Part shown: one piece after another, positions 10,078 to 20,730 of the stretch | Layout: every line of letters starts with the position of its first letter | Numbering within the stretch: position 1 is the first letter of the stretch | NCBI GenBank assembly: GCA_009760855.2 | Contig: WPIO01000015.1 | Span: 2,196,001 to 2,260,000 of the forward strand | Source: Cristatella mucedo | Lineage: Eukaryota > Bryozoa > Phylactolaemata > Cristatellidae | DNA length: 64,000 nt | Direction: 5' to 3' | Notes under the pieces: generated by a model | What the model was told of the DNA's origin: nothing | Databases searched by the model: none | Seen by the model: only the letters and a program-made list of their open reading frames with translations | Translations under genes and position numbers: made by a program

Positions 10078-10111
10078 AAATATATATATATAAATATGTG
10101 TGTGTGTGTTC
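10078..10111. repeat. (TA)n/(GT)n microsatellite
   Basis: A short compound TA then GT dinucleotide tract in AT-rich DNA. Confidence 0.8.
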
Positions 10112-11186
10112 TATTATATGATCCATGATCTAACCATTTGTAAAAACTTTGCTGAGCTGAGATCAATTAGAAATGGAGGCCAGTTCGCCATTTCATAAGG
10201 ATTGTGGATATAGGGAAACATTAACGCCAAGGGGTCTACATTGAAAATTTTCCTTACAACGTCTTGTAATGAACTAGCTAAATACATAAAAATAATATGA
10301 ACACAAGGCTAGGTAAATGTATTAAAGAGTGGTTTGACTAAATAAATTTGATTATTAGAGGATCGGAAGTAAATGCAGTACTAAGAAATGAAGCTATCAC
10401 CAGGCTTCAACGCGAGCTAGACATTGAAAAAAATTGCGGAACAGAAAAATACAAAGTACCTAGCGAACCAGAGAATACTACGTTTGGTTCTAATGATATA
10501 TGAAAACGTCTTTCAGCCTATGGCAGTCGAACTTCTGGAAATTAAATGTTGAACCACATTAGAAAGCGTTAAAGACTGCTTCGTCAGAAATTAGTGCTAT
10601 CGTTACTTACCGGATGTAATTTCATAAAGTTGAACCTTGCTGTGAGATCAAGTGTCCTCGGCCTAACAAGATAGTTAAAGGCAACGTTTCATCGCAATAC
10701 CTGGAACAGTGCCTACTGGGGTCACGCGGACTAAGATCATAAGAATGCATTTACGCTGAACTTGTGTTTCTAGTTCCTCTACTTAATTGAATTAATAGAC
10801 CAATAGCCTCGGTCGCTGTGCGAACTGTAAGAATTTCAAAAATATTGAGTGCAGACTTACGATTAGCAAAGGAAGTATTTTCTTACCTGTTACACAAAAA
10901 AGTGGACTGACTTTGATTCTAGCCTGACAAATAAGTTCGGAAGGTTCTTTATTAAGAACAATATCATGGTTACGATATAGACTTCTACGTAGGTAAGCCA
11001 ATATCGCATAGTGTCAAAAAACCCACACCCATTTGCTAGACCAACACAAATACTGAAAGTAGCTCAAGAAAGAGCCAGAGAAATAGTCGAATCTAATATA
11101 GACAATGGACGGGAGTGGAGTTGAGCTTAGCTCTTGCATGACAACTGTCAATGGTACACTTGTATCTGAATTAGATAACAATAAAA

Positions 11187-11392
11187 ATAGTGTTTAACAA
11201 ACTCTTCAGATGCAGTTAAAATAATTAATAATTGAATAATAATTTAATAATTGAATATATAATATAATATAATAAAAATAAATAATAGTAATATATAATA
11301 TATACAAACATATATAATATATAATGTATATATAATATTATATAATAATTGAATAGAGTTTAACAAACTCTTTGGATGCAGTTATAAAGAGC
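11187..11392. repeat. AT-rich tract between two direct repeats
   Basis: GTTTAACAAACTCTTCAGAT plus GCAGTTA (about 11191-11217) recurs as GTTTAACAAACTCTTTGGAT plus GCAGTTA (about 11358-11384). Between them lies about 140 bp of TA- and AAT-rich simple sequence. A local duplication with expansion of the simple sequence is the easiest explanation. Confidence 0.6.
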
Positions 11393-12424
11393 TACGCTGA
11401 CACCTTATGTAATGACAATAGGAGCTGGAGCTTAAGACCTTAATAGGTATAACTATAAATAACGTTGGCAACGGTGTTAACCCAGGAGATGCAGTTGGCA
11501 TCTGTCAATTGAATAACTACATTTTGTCAATAAGAGCGAATCCTGGATGCAAGGAGATCTGAACGTGACTGGAAGAGCCAGAACCAAAACTTATTAGACC
11601 TTTATTCAAGCTACGGCTACAAAGCTACCGGATAATTTATGTATAAATTACAAAGAATTGAAGAGAAAGGTTGCCTGAGGGGGCCGCCTCGTAAGTTCAA
11701 ATTTAGAGACGGGTGAGAACTCAAAAGTGAATGTCTGATCCCAACAATTCATCAAATGTAGCTATGAAAAAGGGATTAGATGACAGGTATTTAAAAAAAT
11801 AACAGAAGTAGTCAGTTAAAATTGAATCCAAGTTCAATTAACGTATTTCCCCCATGTCGTTACCATTTACCATTGCTATGTTGCAAGTTACTCGTGGACA
11901 ACAAATAAATAAACAGAGAATACTCATCCAATAGTCATTTTAACTAAAATGATAATAGGGAACTCTTAATGCTCCCAGGTACTACAATTTGTGGACATAC
12001 AATTTCTTCGAAAGAAATCAGAGCCATGAATACAGTAATTACAGGAACAGATCTGAAGCTGTATGCATTCTTTAATAGACCGGGAGCTGATTTCTACGTT
12101 GTTGATAGCATTGATAACTACAAGGTTAACTTGTAAGTCCGTTATATATTCACGTTAGTTAAGCAAGTGAAGCAATAATGCAAACTACTTCAAGCTATAT
12201 ACTACTGACTTGCCCTTTAGATATAAATAAATAATTCTACTGATGGCATTATTTCAGGAACCCAACAGTTTAGGATAACACCTAACGCCAGCACAATTAA
12301 CCTTGAAATGCTGCTTCACTATAGCGTATACATTCCTCAGCTTCAGCTCAGAGTAAGATTCCCCACGACAGGTTACAATCTATTGCAGGTTATTTGCATA
12401 CCTACGCCAAATAGACTGTCAGGG

Positions 12425-12600
12425 CAATTCGTCCTCGGACTGTTCATTCTGGACCATTCATCCTGAGGACGTTTCATCCGCGGACCATTCATCGGGAATC
12501 ATATTTAAACTTGCTAGTATGAATTACCGAAGGAATACACTGCAGAGATATTGAAACGAATACTTTTAATTAGGGTTTAGGATTTCTCGGGTTACTTGTT
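12425..12600. repeat. Two short degenerate tandem arrays
   Basis: At about 12427-12500 a 13-15 bp unit of the form TTCATCC-NN-GGACCA is repeated about five times with changes (TCGTCCTCGGAC, TTCATTCTGGACCA, TTCATCCTGAGGAC, TTCATCCGCGGACCA, TTCATCGGG). At about 12585-12630 there is a second small array around CTTGTTTCTAGGGTTT. No coding function is apparent. Confidence 0.5.
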
Positions 12601-12688
12601 TCTAGGGTTTCTTGTTTCTAGAGTTTCTTCAAATTGCCACCATGATTACCACCGCGCCTCGCGCCACTCGCTCAGCACCCAAGCAGTG

Positions 12689-12850
12689 ATGGCGTACTAC
12701 GTAAGGCGGATGCTTTTCACGACCTTAGCCCCGAGATTGTGGGTTCGAATCATGCGGTGGCTGATTCTTTATTGCCGCTGCAAGCGGCGGCGATAGCCGT
12801 AAAGGCTCTTCTGTCGCTAAATAGAAGAGGCTGTTAATTCAGCGAGTATA
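12689..12850 (+). repeat. SINE-1 copy
   Basis: Head ATGGCGTACTACGTAAGGCG, B-box GTGGGTTCGAATCATGCGG, body GATTCTTTATTGCCGCTGCA and AAGGCTCTTCTGTCGCTAAA, 3' end GAGGCTGTTAATTCAGCGAG. Diverged but complete in layout. Confidence 0.7.
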
Positions 12851-12859
12851 TACGAAGCA

Positions 12860-15110
12860 AAGACTGCCAGCGGCGGACACGAGGTGTCGGGTGCGATCAG
12901 TTAGCGCGGGGAGAGTCATAGTCGATAAGTTGCAAGCCGCCTTGAGAGCTGAGTTTTAACTGCACCCGGCAGAAGATGAAAAGACAAGAAAAAAAAGCAG
13001 ATACAAATTAGTCACAAGAGTTTCCTAAAATAATAAGGATAATGGTGATGACAGGTGAGCCAGTTCAGAAGTTCATGTTTCCGATGACAAACACTTTATT
13101 CCCTGCTTCAATGCATGATCGTCAAAGTCATCCACACATGCGTTGCAGCTATCAGGCAGGCCGGCCGCAACAGCCTCCGCTGAAGAAAGTGCTGACGCGT
13201 AGGTTCAGATACGCCAGATGGCGACAAAATCGTGCCCTGACTAAGCTTAGCATCAAAGCTTCTACAGAGGTGGCCTTTTCAGGAGTCTGCGCCGCGATAT
13301 AAAACGCAGATCTGGCAGAGTTGTTCCCTAGTAGGGTGCATTAGCCACGGGCGGCTGTAATGTTATTCGGCCATACGGTGGTCAGTCGTCCAGTTAGGCC
13401 AAGCGTGACCTTTGACTTGGCGTAGGGTTGGCGACGACTTCGCCGATAGCGATTGGAAGTCGGCGAGGAACGATCGATGGTGGACTGAGGCGCCGGTCGA
13501 TCCCGCTTAGTCGCTTCAGACGGTCCTCATCCTGAACGATGGAGTGCTGGCGTTGGTCACGGACGAAGCCGAGAAACCGGCTGTGCCGGGACTCGAGTGC
13601 ATGCATTAGTCCGCGTTCCGCGTAGCGCGTGGTTTTTAAGGCCAGCCTCAGGCTGTAACCCTCAGCGTGCTGAGATGCGCTTCGCGTGCACGAGTTCCCT
13701 TCGCACAGCCACTCGTACCGTTGATGATAGCGATCTGGTATTTCGGGGCTGCACCGCCGGTAGGGTTAAAAGATAGTTGGAGCCGAGGGCTCAACTTCAC
13801 ATGAATGTGAACACCTGCATCGTTGTTACTCATCGTCACTCTGTAGCCCTGATGTTCCTACGTCTCTCCGGCAGTATTGTTTAGTGAAATGTTGACGAGT
13901 GGGATTTCATTATAAATAGGCTACTCGAGTGGTTTGTTCCTCCGGCGCAAGCCCTGCGACGGCAGCGAGGTTTGGAAACTAAAAACCTGGGTGAGGGGAG
14001 ATCGAGCGGAAAATAGCGTACTTCCTAGTTGCGTTAAGCAAGAGTAGCTGCAGTTGGAGGATTCTTCTTACTAGTGCAGCAACGTTCTCCGACGGGCTAG
14101 TCTTCAGACGCCATCGCACAAGTCCCTCCGGTATCCAAGCGTTGGAAACCAGTAGCCATGTACTAGCCGAATGTTAGCAATCCAAGTTTCTAGCTGGCTG
14201 ATGAGGGAAACCTCGGTTGTTTACTAAAAAAAAGGTGATCAGCGTGTCGAGTTTCACCGCAACTGACTGCCGAGGAATTGACCGGTCGAGGTGGCAATGG
14301 CTAAAATAGTTGCTCGCCGTCTGGGGGCCCGGGGTCCAATCGTGCCTTTGCGGCTGCGTGCAGCTCGTTCTGTGCGATGGCAAGGTTTCACGTGGCAAGA
14401 CCTTAAGTTTTCACGTACCAAACTAGTGTTTTGTTCAACTTCTCGTCGTCTCCTTTTCCGGAGAGAGTAGGTAATATCGTACCGCCGCTGCATCTGCTGT
14501 CACTTCGATGGTGATGAAAAATTGGTCTGACCGTTCAGACTCTCAGAGTCAAATGCGGCCAAGCTGAGCTTTCTCTATCCTGCGGCGATATAGCTGAGCT
14601 TCGCACCCTTAGTAGCGTCGACGTGTTATCGGTAGCAAAGCCCTCGTGCTTAACTAGAGGTGCACTGGTGAGAATATCGTCTAGTGATTGCAGGCTGTAT
14701 TTCCTCAGCGTCTAACGTGCACAGTTTGACAAATTTAGCCCGAAGAATCAGTCATTCATGATATTCGCTTCCGCTCTCGGATTATGGGTAAATAATTGCA
14801 ATGGCTAGCTAAGGATCTCACTAGCCCCAACGTTTTCTCCGGCTAGACCGCTGTCATTCACTCTGGCAGGGTCTGACGAACATTTTGATAATCATCCGCA
14901 GTGAATCCTAAATACGGCCCCTAGGCTGGTCGCCTAATCCAGCAATTCAGCTACGCTTCTTTTTTTCTATACTAAAGTGTAAAGTGCGGAATGTACCGGC
15001 GCACAAGAAACTGTGTAGGGTTTGAGATCACCGCAAACACTTGCCTGCAAACGACGACCACTTAGTAATTACGTATTTGCAGAGTTAGAGAATCAGATAT
15101 TATAAGAAAA
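12860..15110. other. CpG-richer stretch without recognisable gene
   Basis: The stretch is relatively CpG-rich, most clearly at 13370-13700. Frames up to about 86 codons occur on both strands, but none resembles a known protein. I assign nothing here. Confidence 0.35.
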
Positions 15111-15116
15111 TACAGC

Positions 15117-15134
15117 GAGAGAGAGAGAGAGAGA

Positions 15135-15212
<78 letters not shown>
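15117..15212. repeat. (GA)n microsatellite
   Basis: About 96 bp of GA dinucleotide repeat with one GT interruption near 15139. Confidence 0.95.
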
Positions 15213-15216
<4 letters not shown>

Positions 15217-16030
15217 ATGTGAGATAAACATACACTGTATAAATATACATTTATTTGTACTATTTGTACCTAATGCACAAGCAAATCTATCCGGTGACAA
15301 GAGCCGACCCCAGCCCCGTCAAAGAAGTTCATGCGGAACTTCAGATCGCTATCTTTGGCCGTGTGTAGATTATACGACCAGCGCGTATGGTGACATTTAT
15401 CACAGCCGGTAACAATTTCCACAGTCTTTAAGTGAGCGCTTTTTTCATTTCAGGAAGGTCCAAGCTCATGACTGCCGATTTCCATTCAGTCTGATAAGAA
15501 AGAAAATGCAAAATGGCGATCGCATTTGTTAGTCAGGCTTATGTACTGTGGAATGAGAGTTGGGCTGCCTATGTGTAGCTAGCTGCCTCCAGCCGAACTC
15601 AACCGCGTCTCGCATCCAGGGCTCGCTTTCTTTAGTATCTACTGTAACATATCTGGCTCGCATACAATTTCGATCAGTGCAGTTCCAGAGCAGACTTAAA
15701 AGGGTGTCCTCGGCCAGGGTGGATGGCAAAGAGCGTAATCTATCAGCCGTATCAATTCATTTAAAGAAAGATGCCAAAAAGCTCCCTTTATAGAAGTCTG
15801 TTTCTTCTTTTGTTTGGCCAGGACCTAAAATCACCGGCTGACTGCCAACACAACTTATTGAGCAAACGTCAGGTTAACTACCGTAACCAGGTCATCTGGG
15901 AGATCAATCTTTATTTTCTCATCTGCATGCTTTTTTTTTTAGCCCGGCTGAGAGTTTAGCCAAAGATTGCACTTGTTGCAACTATTCTAAAATTGATATA
16001 TCGTATATACAGCAAAGTGTCATGTGAGAA
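15213..16030. other. Intergenic stretch, nothing recognised
   Basis: I recognise no gene, RNA or repeat family in this stretch. Confidence 0.35.
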
Positions 16031-16039
16031 CTACATCTT

Positions 16040-16935
16040 CATATGAGCGCCACGCAACTCACTGCGAGAAAAGTAAGGGTTAATGGCATGCACTAGATTA
16101 TTCTTAGACAAGCAAGAAAAGCTCCACAAAAACAAGATTTCTGCACCATGTGCGGATGTCATCAATACATGCAGCAAGTGAGTTGAGAGAATTCGAGGTG
16201 CTCGACGGCAGGGAGGGACCAAAGCAAAGGTACAACTGAGTGTCATCCACATAGAAGTGAAAGCCTAGATTGTGCTTGGCAATCAGATCAACAAGAGGGA
16301 CAGTATAAACCGTGAAAAGAACCGGACCTAGCACGGAGCCCTGAGGTACCCATATTTCAGAGGTACCTCAGATGATCTTTTTCCATTCACGTCAATACTC
16401 TGGAGTCTCCCACTGAGATAGGACCTGAACCACTGCAGAGCAGTGCCAGTGATGCCCAGGCGAGATGAGAGGCGCTCTAGAAGAACTTTGTGATCGATGG
16501 TATCAAAAGCTGCCGAAAGATCAAGCAAAACAAGCAGAGACACTCTACCCATGTCTGCATTTCTAAGTAGGTCGTTGTATACCCTAAGCAATGCTGACTC
16601 TGTGGAGTGATTAGCTCTAAAGCCAGACTGGAACTTACTAGCAAGGTGTGAGGTTTCGATATATGAGTTCAGCTGGTCCACCAAGACCCGTTCCAGTGTC
16701 TTTGATAGGAATGGTAGAAGGGAGACTGGGCGGTAGTTGCTTAAGTTCTCTTGGTCTAGTGTCGCTTTCTTGAGAAGTGGCCTGACTACAGCTTTTTTGA
16801 AAGGTGCTGGGACATGACCTGAGGCTAATGACATGTAAATGATGTTAGTTATGCATGGCAGCAGCAAATCAATGCAGCGTAGGAGCAGGACAGTGGGAAT
16901 TGGGTCCAGAGGACTTGTTGTCTTCTTTCGCCGCT
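16040..16935 (-). pseudogene. LINE A reverse transcriptase fragment
   Basis: This is the antisense remnant of a non-LTR retrotransposon RT of the CR1/L2/Rex1-like group. Read on the minus strand it has NYRPVSLLPFLSKTLER (RT motif 1 region), a GFRANHSTESAL block, the catalytic A motif LLDLSAAFDTIDHKVLLERL, WFRSYLSGR, then in a shifted frame GPVLFTVYTVPLVDLI and the box FHFYVDDTQLY. The second box reads YVDD where F/YADD is usual in this group. At least one frameshift (near 16330-16350) and stops break the frame. The 5' side ends against the Helitron helicase at about 16930; the thumb and 3' UTR are missing at the low-coordinate end. Confidence 0.85.
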
Positions 16936-18595
16936 TGCCTATACCGGCTCAAAAATGAATTCGCCGATTCGGCGTTGCGTCTTGGTGGCTCAACATTCTG
17001 TTTGGATGACGTGGATGAGGCGAGCCAAACATTTTGTTTGAATTTAGTTCTTTCCAAAGTGTGGAGCGAGGGCAAAGTCGCTATCACCGTCGCAACTAGC
17101 GCCATCGCAGTGTTGTGTGTCCCTCTTGCTTCTCGGCCACTCGTGTCCGGTGCCCCGCTCGCGGCGGGTGGTTGGGCGGTTGGCTCAGTGCGACCTTTGA
17201 TGTGGGCATGTGGCCCACCACGGTGGCTCACCGCGGATGCACTCCCTTATCTGTGGTGAGTCAGCCCCTAGCTTATATATGTACCCGCTGGGGGGGGGAT
17301 GAAGAAGGAGAGTCTCGTTCACCGCTCACGTTCGCCGGCTCGTGTCTTCGTGTCTCCGTGAGACTCCACCAGCGCTGCTGCAGCCGGAGACAACAGCAGC
17401 GACGTTACTACAATGCGGTCGAATAGCGAAAGGCCGCTTCAAGCTTTCCATTATTTATTGGGAAGGCTACGCGGAATGTGGCTTCGCAGAGCAAAGAGGC
17501 GATTCTTTTCCGTAAGGCTGATATCATCATTTTGGACGAGACGAAAATGGCCCACAGAAATTTGCACGAGGGCCTTGTCTCCAGGTTGCGCGACGTCATC
17601 GAAAATGAGCCACCATTCGGTGGCGAGACCGTCGTCTTCCCTGGCGATTTTCGCCAAACGCTTTTTATCGTCAAGCGAGACAAGAAGGTGCAAGCTGTCC
17701 GCGCGTCCTTGAAAAACTAGCGATTACGGGCTAACATGGAAGTGCGTCGACTTCATGAGAGAACATGCGCGTTCGGTGAGGTGGCTTTGTCAATGCTGAA
17801 GCGGAGAGCTGTGCCGCTTAGCTACTTCCGCTCGGCAACGGACAAACTTGCTTTAGCTCCCGGTCAGAGCGATCCAGTGATCACCGAGCTTCCTCGACAA
17901 CGATGCAGGAATGCTTCCGTCGTTGACTTTGTCGATTGGACGTTTCCTGGTCTCTCCACTTCTTTGTCCAATCAACGTTGCCTTCAGGAACATGCATAAT
18001 TCCACAGAAAAAGCACGGCGATCGATGCGATCGACAAAGAATGCGCCAAACGCATCCCGTGCGTGGCGTCCGTGCGTCGTAGTGCGGATGCGATAGTTGA
18101 AGCTGAAAACGAGAGTGGCATCCTTCCGGTGTATTTTAACACTCTCGCCCAGTCCGGGCTCCCGCCTCACGACCTCCTGCTCAAACCCATTACGTTGTTG
18201 CTCTATCTAAACCGGGGAAGGGGCTCTGCAACGGCGCAAGAGTCATTGTCCGCAATGTGCATTATGTTCGTATTTTGGAAGCTTCCATAATTGGCGGCCA
18301 ATAGGACGCCAACGCGTTGTCTTTATCCCGCGCATCGCTCTCGCCCCTCAGGACTTCCGTGACTTCCCATTCGAGTGGCGAAAGCAAACAATTTTCCATA
18401 CGCATATCTTTCGTGCCATGAAAATAAAAAATCGCAAGGTCAGACGCTCAAACGCGTTAAAGCCTTTCTTGGGGAGGATATTTTCGCTCATGGGCAACTC
18501 TACGTGGCCGTTTCACGGGTCAGTCATCCAGATAGCATTAACCTCGGGCTCAAACGCTACAATCCACATTCTAGGACGAAAAAAATATAGTGTAT
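16936..18595 (+). pseudogene. Helitron PIF1-like helicase remnant
   Basis: Pieces of a Helitron-type PIF1 helicase appear in order but in several frames. They are: about 17010-17110, FCLNLVLSKVWSEGK...ITVATSAIA, with the Walker A lysine-glycine loop degraded to DDVDEASQTF; 17475-17700, NVASQSKEAILFRKADIIIL-DE (Walker B) followed by GGETVVFPGDFRQTL (the GDxxQ motif); about 17925-18000, WTFPGLSTS...LQEHA; about 18140-18200, FNTLAQSGLPPHDLLLKP; and 18417-18560, SQGQTLKRV and HGQLYVAVSRV (C-terminal motifs). Frameshifts, stops and a lost Walker A show it is dead. A solo LTR splits it at 17111-17395. The Rep/HUH nuclease part is not visible, and no clear Helitron 3' hairpin-CTRR end was found. Confidence 0.85.
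17111..17395. mobile_element. Solo LTR inserted in Helitron helicase
   Basis: This 285-bp insertion begins TGTTGTGTGTCCC and ends GGAGACAACA, so its termini are the inverted TGTTGT...ACAACA. It is flanked by the 4-bp duplication GCAG (17107-17110 and 17396-17399). It contains a TATA-like TTATATAT at 17273-17280. On both sides the helicase reading continues (left ...ATSAIA; right AATLLQCGRIA), which fixes the borders. No internal retrotransposon region is present, so it is a solo LTR. The orientation is uncertain; the TATA box favours +. Confidence 0.75.
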
Positions 18596-18675
18596 CTAAG
18601 AGTTAATAGACTTGTAAATTCATGTAGAGTATTGTATTTATACTATGACTCAGCAAAGCGAGTCCACAGGCTTAC

Positions 18676-18895
18676 TCATAATAATAATAATAATAATAAT
18701 AATGATAATAACGCACTTGATAAAGCGCCCTCAGAGAACTCAATCTCTTTCTAGGCGCTTTACATTTGCTGCAAAGGGAAATGCAATTGAATGGTGAGTA
18801 ATATCATACTTGATAAACAACATGAATAACATGGTTAGGGGTGACATGCCCAGGGTCAGCATGCAAGTATGGTTTGTGGCAGGCAGCACGCAATG
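18676..18895 (-). mobile_element. LINE A 3' end, antisense
   Basis: It starts with an ATA/TAA repeat (the tail in antisense, 18676-18711). Then come GCACTTGATAAAGCGCCCTC, GAGAACTCAATCTCTTTC and GCGCTTTACATTTGCTGC, continuing into the 3' UTR (ACATGGTTAGGGGTGACATG). It is truncated at about 18895, where LINE B-like sequence begins. Confidence 0.75.
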
Positions 18896-19015
18896 AAGTC
18901 TGTTGGCTACTGAATGTGTACCGAAATGTGTACCGCTTCTTAGAATTTGTGTTTGCTATACATAGGTACTCCTAGGTAACACCCACATAGTCTATGGATT
19001 TGTGGAGTTGCAGAC
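18896..19015 (+). mobile_element. LINE B 3' end fragment
   Basis: The order AGTCTGTTGGCTACTGAATG, TAACACCCACATAGTCTATG and ATTTGTGGAGTTGCAG parallels the 3' end of the LINE B copy at 25165-25275. Short and diverged. Confidence 0.5.
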
Positions 19016-19204
19016 AAAGACACATTGCAATTTAATGCAAGCGCAATGTTATTATGTATTTCTTTGCAATCGCTATTTTTAACAGTTTGAATAAGTACAG
19101 CGTCTGCTGCTCAAACATCTCTAATTGTTCTTCGAGAATGGCTGCAACAAATTGGCATGCTTATGCGAAGCAGGCTCGGCGCCGCCAAATAATGTCCAAA
19201 TAAT

Positions 19205-19332
19205 GTCTCATATATATATATATATTTATTTATATATTATATACGCTGCGTCCTATTGGTCTTGACGCAGCAGTACTTTGTCGAGAATAATTCTAGGCAA
19301 TATAAATAAATATATATATATATATATATTTG
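19205..19332. repeat. Two (TA)n-rich tracts
   Basis: TA-rich simple sequence at about 19210-19245 and 19304-19330. The second adjoins the antisense LINE A tail. Confidence 0.8.
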
Positions 19333-19855
19333 ATGTAGCGCCTTTAGAGAACTTAATCTCTCTCCCTAGGCGCTTTACATTAGCTGCAAAGGAAGCACGG
19401 TCAAATGGCAAGTGGAAGCATACTCAATAAACAACAAGATTAACATGGTTAGGGGGTGACATGCACAGGGTCAGCATGCAAGTATGGTTTGTGGCAGCAT
19501 GCACAGTGTCAGCACGCATAAGCACATAAAGGTCGAATCTATGATAAATAGATGCATTTTTAGTTTCTTTTCAAATGTGGACAAGTCGGGAGATTTCGTG
19601 ACGCAAGACGGGAGTAGTTTTCAGGCTGTGGGAGCATATGAACTAAAGGCATGGTCTCTAAGTGATTTGAGATTTGTACTAGGTGTGGGTGACTGGTTGG
19701 ATTCCGAAAAGCGGGTGGTACGATGCTTATCTTGGTGGGAGAGTAGATCTGATAAGTAGCCTGGAGCCAAAGAATGAAGGGACCTAAAAGTGAATGACAA
19801 AACCTTGAAGTCGATGCTTTGCTTGAGTGGGAGCCAGTGCAACTCCTGCTGAAAC
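19333..19855 (-). mobile_element. LINE A 3' region, antisense
   Basis: It has the LINE A terminal block (GTAGCGCCTTTAGAGAACTT, CTAGGCGCTTTACATTAGCT), the 3' UTR, and then the C-terminal end of ORF2 read on the minus strand (about 19560-19860, with HWLPLKQSIDFKVLSFTFRS and PGYLSDLLSHQDKHRTTRF). That C-terminal domain is typical of CR1/L2-group RTs. Frameshifted. Confidence 0.75.
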
Positions 19856-20240
19856 CCCATAAAGCCACAAAGACTATGCGGGTGTTACGCAGGAGAGTTT
19901 GAGTAGTCGCCGTCGCCTAAGAATAGTGGAAGTGAGTTCCACTGTCCAAGACCTGCAGAGCAAGAGCTTCTATCGCCATGGTTGCAGAGGAAGAGAACAA
20001 CGGAGGAACAGAACAGCTAATTTATTGTCAATATCGGAGGGTGTGAGGAGGTTGAACTGGTGCAGCAGTTCACTAGGTGCGAATGAGCCAAGCCGTGGCC
20101 GGCCTTGTGAACCAGCGTAAGAACTTTATTCTGTATCCGTTGATCAACCGGCAGCCATCCAAACTCTTTCAGAAAGAGAGACAAGATTGATCGCCCAGCT
20201 GTGTTTTTTGACACCTTGAGCCTGCACTGCTGAAACGGTG
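19856..20240 (-). mobile_element. LINE B 3' region, antisense
   Basis: It begins with the LINE B end in antisense (CCATAAAGCCACAAAGACTA, GTTACGCAGGAGAGTTT). It runs into the ORF2 C-terminus on the minus strand (LLKEFGWLPVDQRIQNKVLT-like, VHKAGHGLAHSHL). It directly adjoins the antisense LINE A copy on its left. Confidence 0.65.
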
Positions 20241-20254
20241 GCGTTGCTCCTGGG

Positions 20255-20405
20255 TCTTGGTCCAAGGGTAAGGTGACAGCTCTTCACGATCCCGGTCATG
20301 AGTTCGGGTCTTGCAGTGGGCGATCCTTCATCGCCCGAGCAGTGGTGATAGCCGTTAGCACTCTTCTGCCGTTACATAAGTGAGTCTGTTGAATCAGCTA
20401 ACCAT
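20255..20405 (+). repeat. SINE-1 copy
   Basis: Head CTTGGTCCAAGGGTAAGGTG, B-box GAGTTCGGGTCTTGCAG, body TGGGCGATCCTTCATCGCCC and GCAGTGGTGATAGCCGTTAG, 3' end CTGTTGAATCAGCTAACC, then an ATT repeat (20404-20427). Confidence 0.7.
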
Positions 20406-20427
20406 ATTATTATTATTATTATTATTT

Positions 20428-20730
20428 TGCTACTGTCGGCATACCTGTGAGCATTGGTGCAGCATCCACGAGTCGCTAGCCGGGAAACGAGCTTAGTCGT
20501 CGCCAGTATTCGTCACACAGACGAATGCTGGGACCAGCACCGTTACGAGCAATGTGTTTTGTGGCCGACCGAATGAGTTTTGACCGGACGAGGAAGCTGC
20601 ACACCAAGTTTCTAACATTTGGCGTCAGAAGTGTGGGATAATTGCAAAGAGCCCTTAGCAGTCGTCTTGTGCTAGTGTCATGGCTTGCGACTTTATTAGT
20701 GAATGCTGAGCCTTAAAGATGGATGCCTTC
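20428..20730 (+). mobile_element. Possible LTR-retrotransposon remnant with primer-binding site
   Basis: At about 20610-20637 the sequence TTTCTAACA is followed by TTTGGCGTCAGAAGTGTGGG. This has the form of an LTR end (ACA) plus a TGGCGNCAGAAGTGGGAT-type primer-binding site of Gypsy/BEL elements. A short frame starting MDAFGFDEPLSGSNYAA follows at 20719 and soon stops. Neither the 5' LTR start nor a matching second LTR could be fixed. A candidate AATAAA lies at 20953. Confidence 0.35.

Larger units (their letters stand above)
7801..12410 (+). other. AT-rich island with decayed coding remnants of unknown origin
   Basis: Outside the SINE and LINE pieces this island is much more AT-rich than its flanks. 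It contains short frames with protein-like composition broken by stops: 8056-8159 (MKELESLKRSQLPDVW...), about 8812-8991 (RNARWLISRLDYLGEVQPNE...), about 10297-10545 (charged, GSEVNAVLRNEAITRLQREL), 11010-11125, about 11428-11560 (contains NNVGNGVNPGDAVGICQLNN), 11969-12136 and 12255-12410. None contains a domain I can name. The NVGNGVNPGDAV block resembles the sequence style of fibre or stalk proteins of phages and viruses, but that is only a resemblance. The likeliest reading is an old inserted AT-rich element, possibly viral or a large DNA transposon. Confidence 0.35.

Noticed and set aside
12130-12260. Intron with GTAAGT donor and TTTCAG acceptor in the AT-rich island
   Set aside because: The frames on either side do not belong to a recognisable protein, and joining them gives an immediate stop. 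Chance splice-like sites are likely.
15062-15300. Ser/Leu-repeat frames across the GA tract
   Set aside because: They are direct translations of a GA dinucleotide microsatellite.
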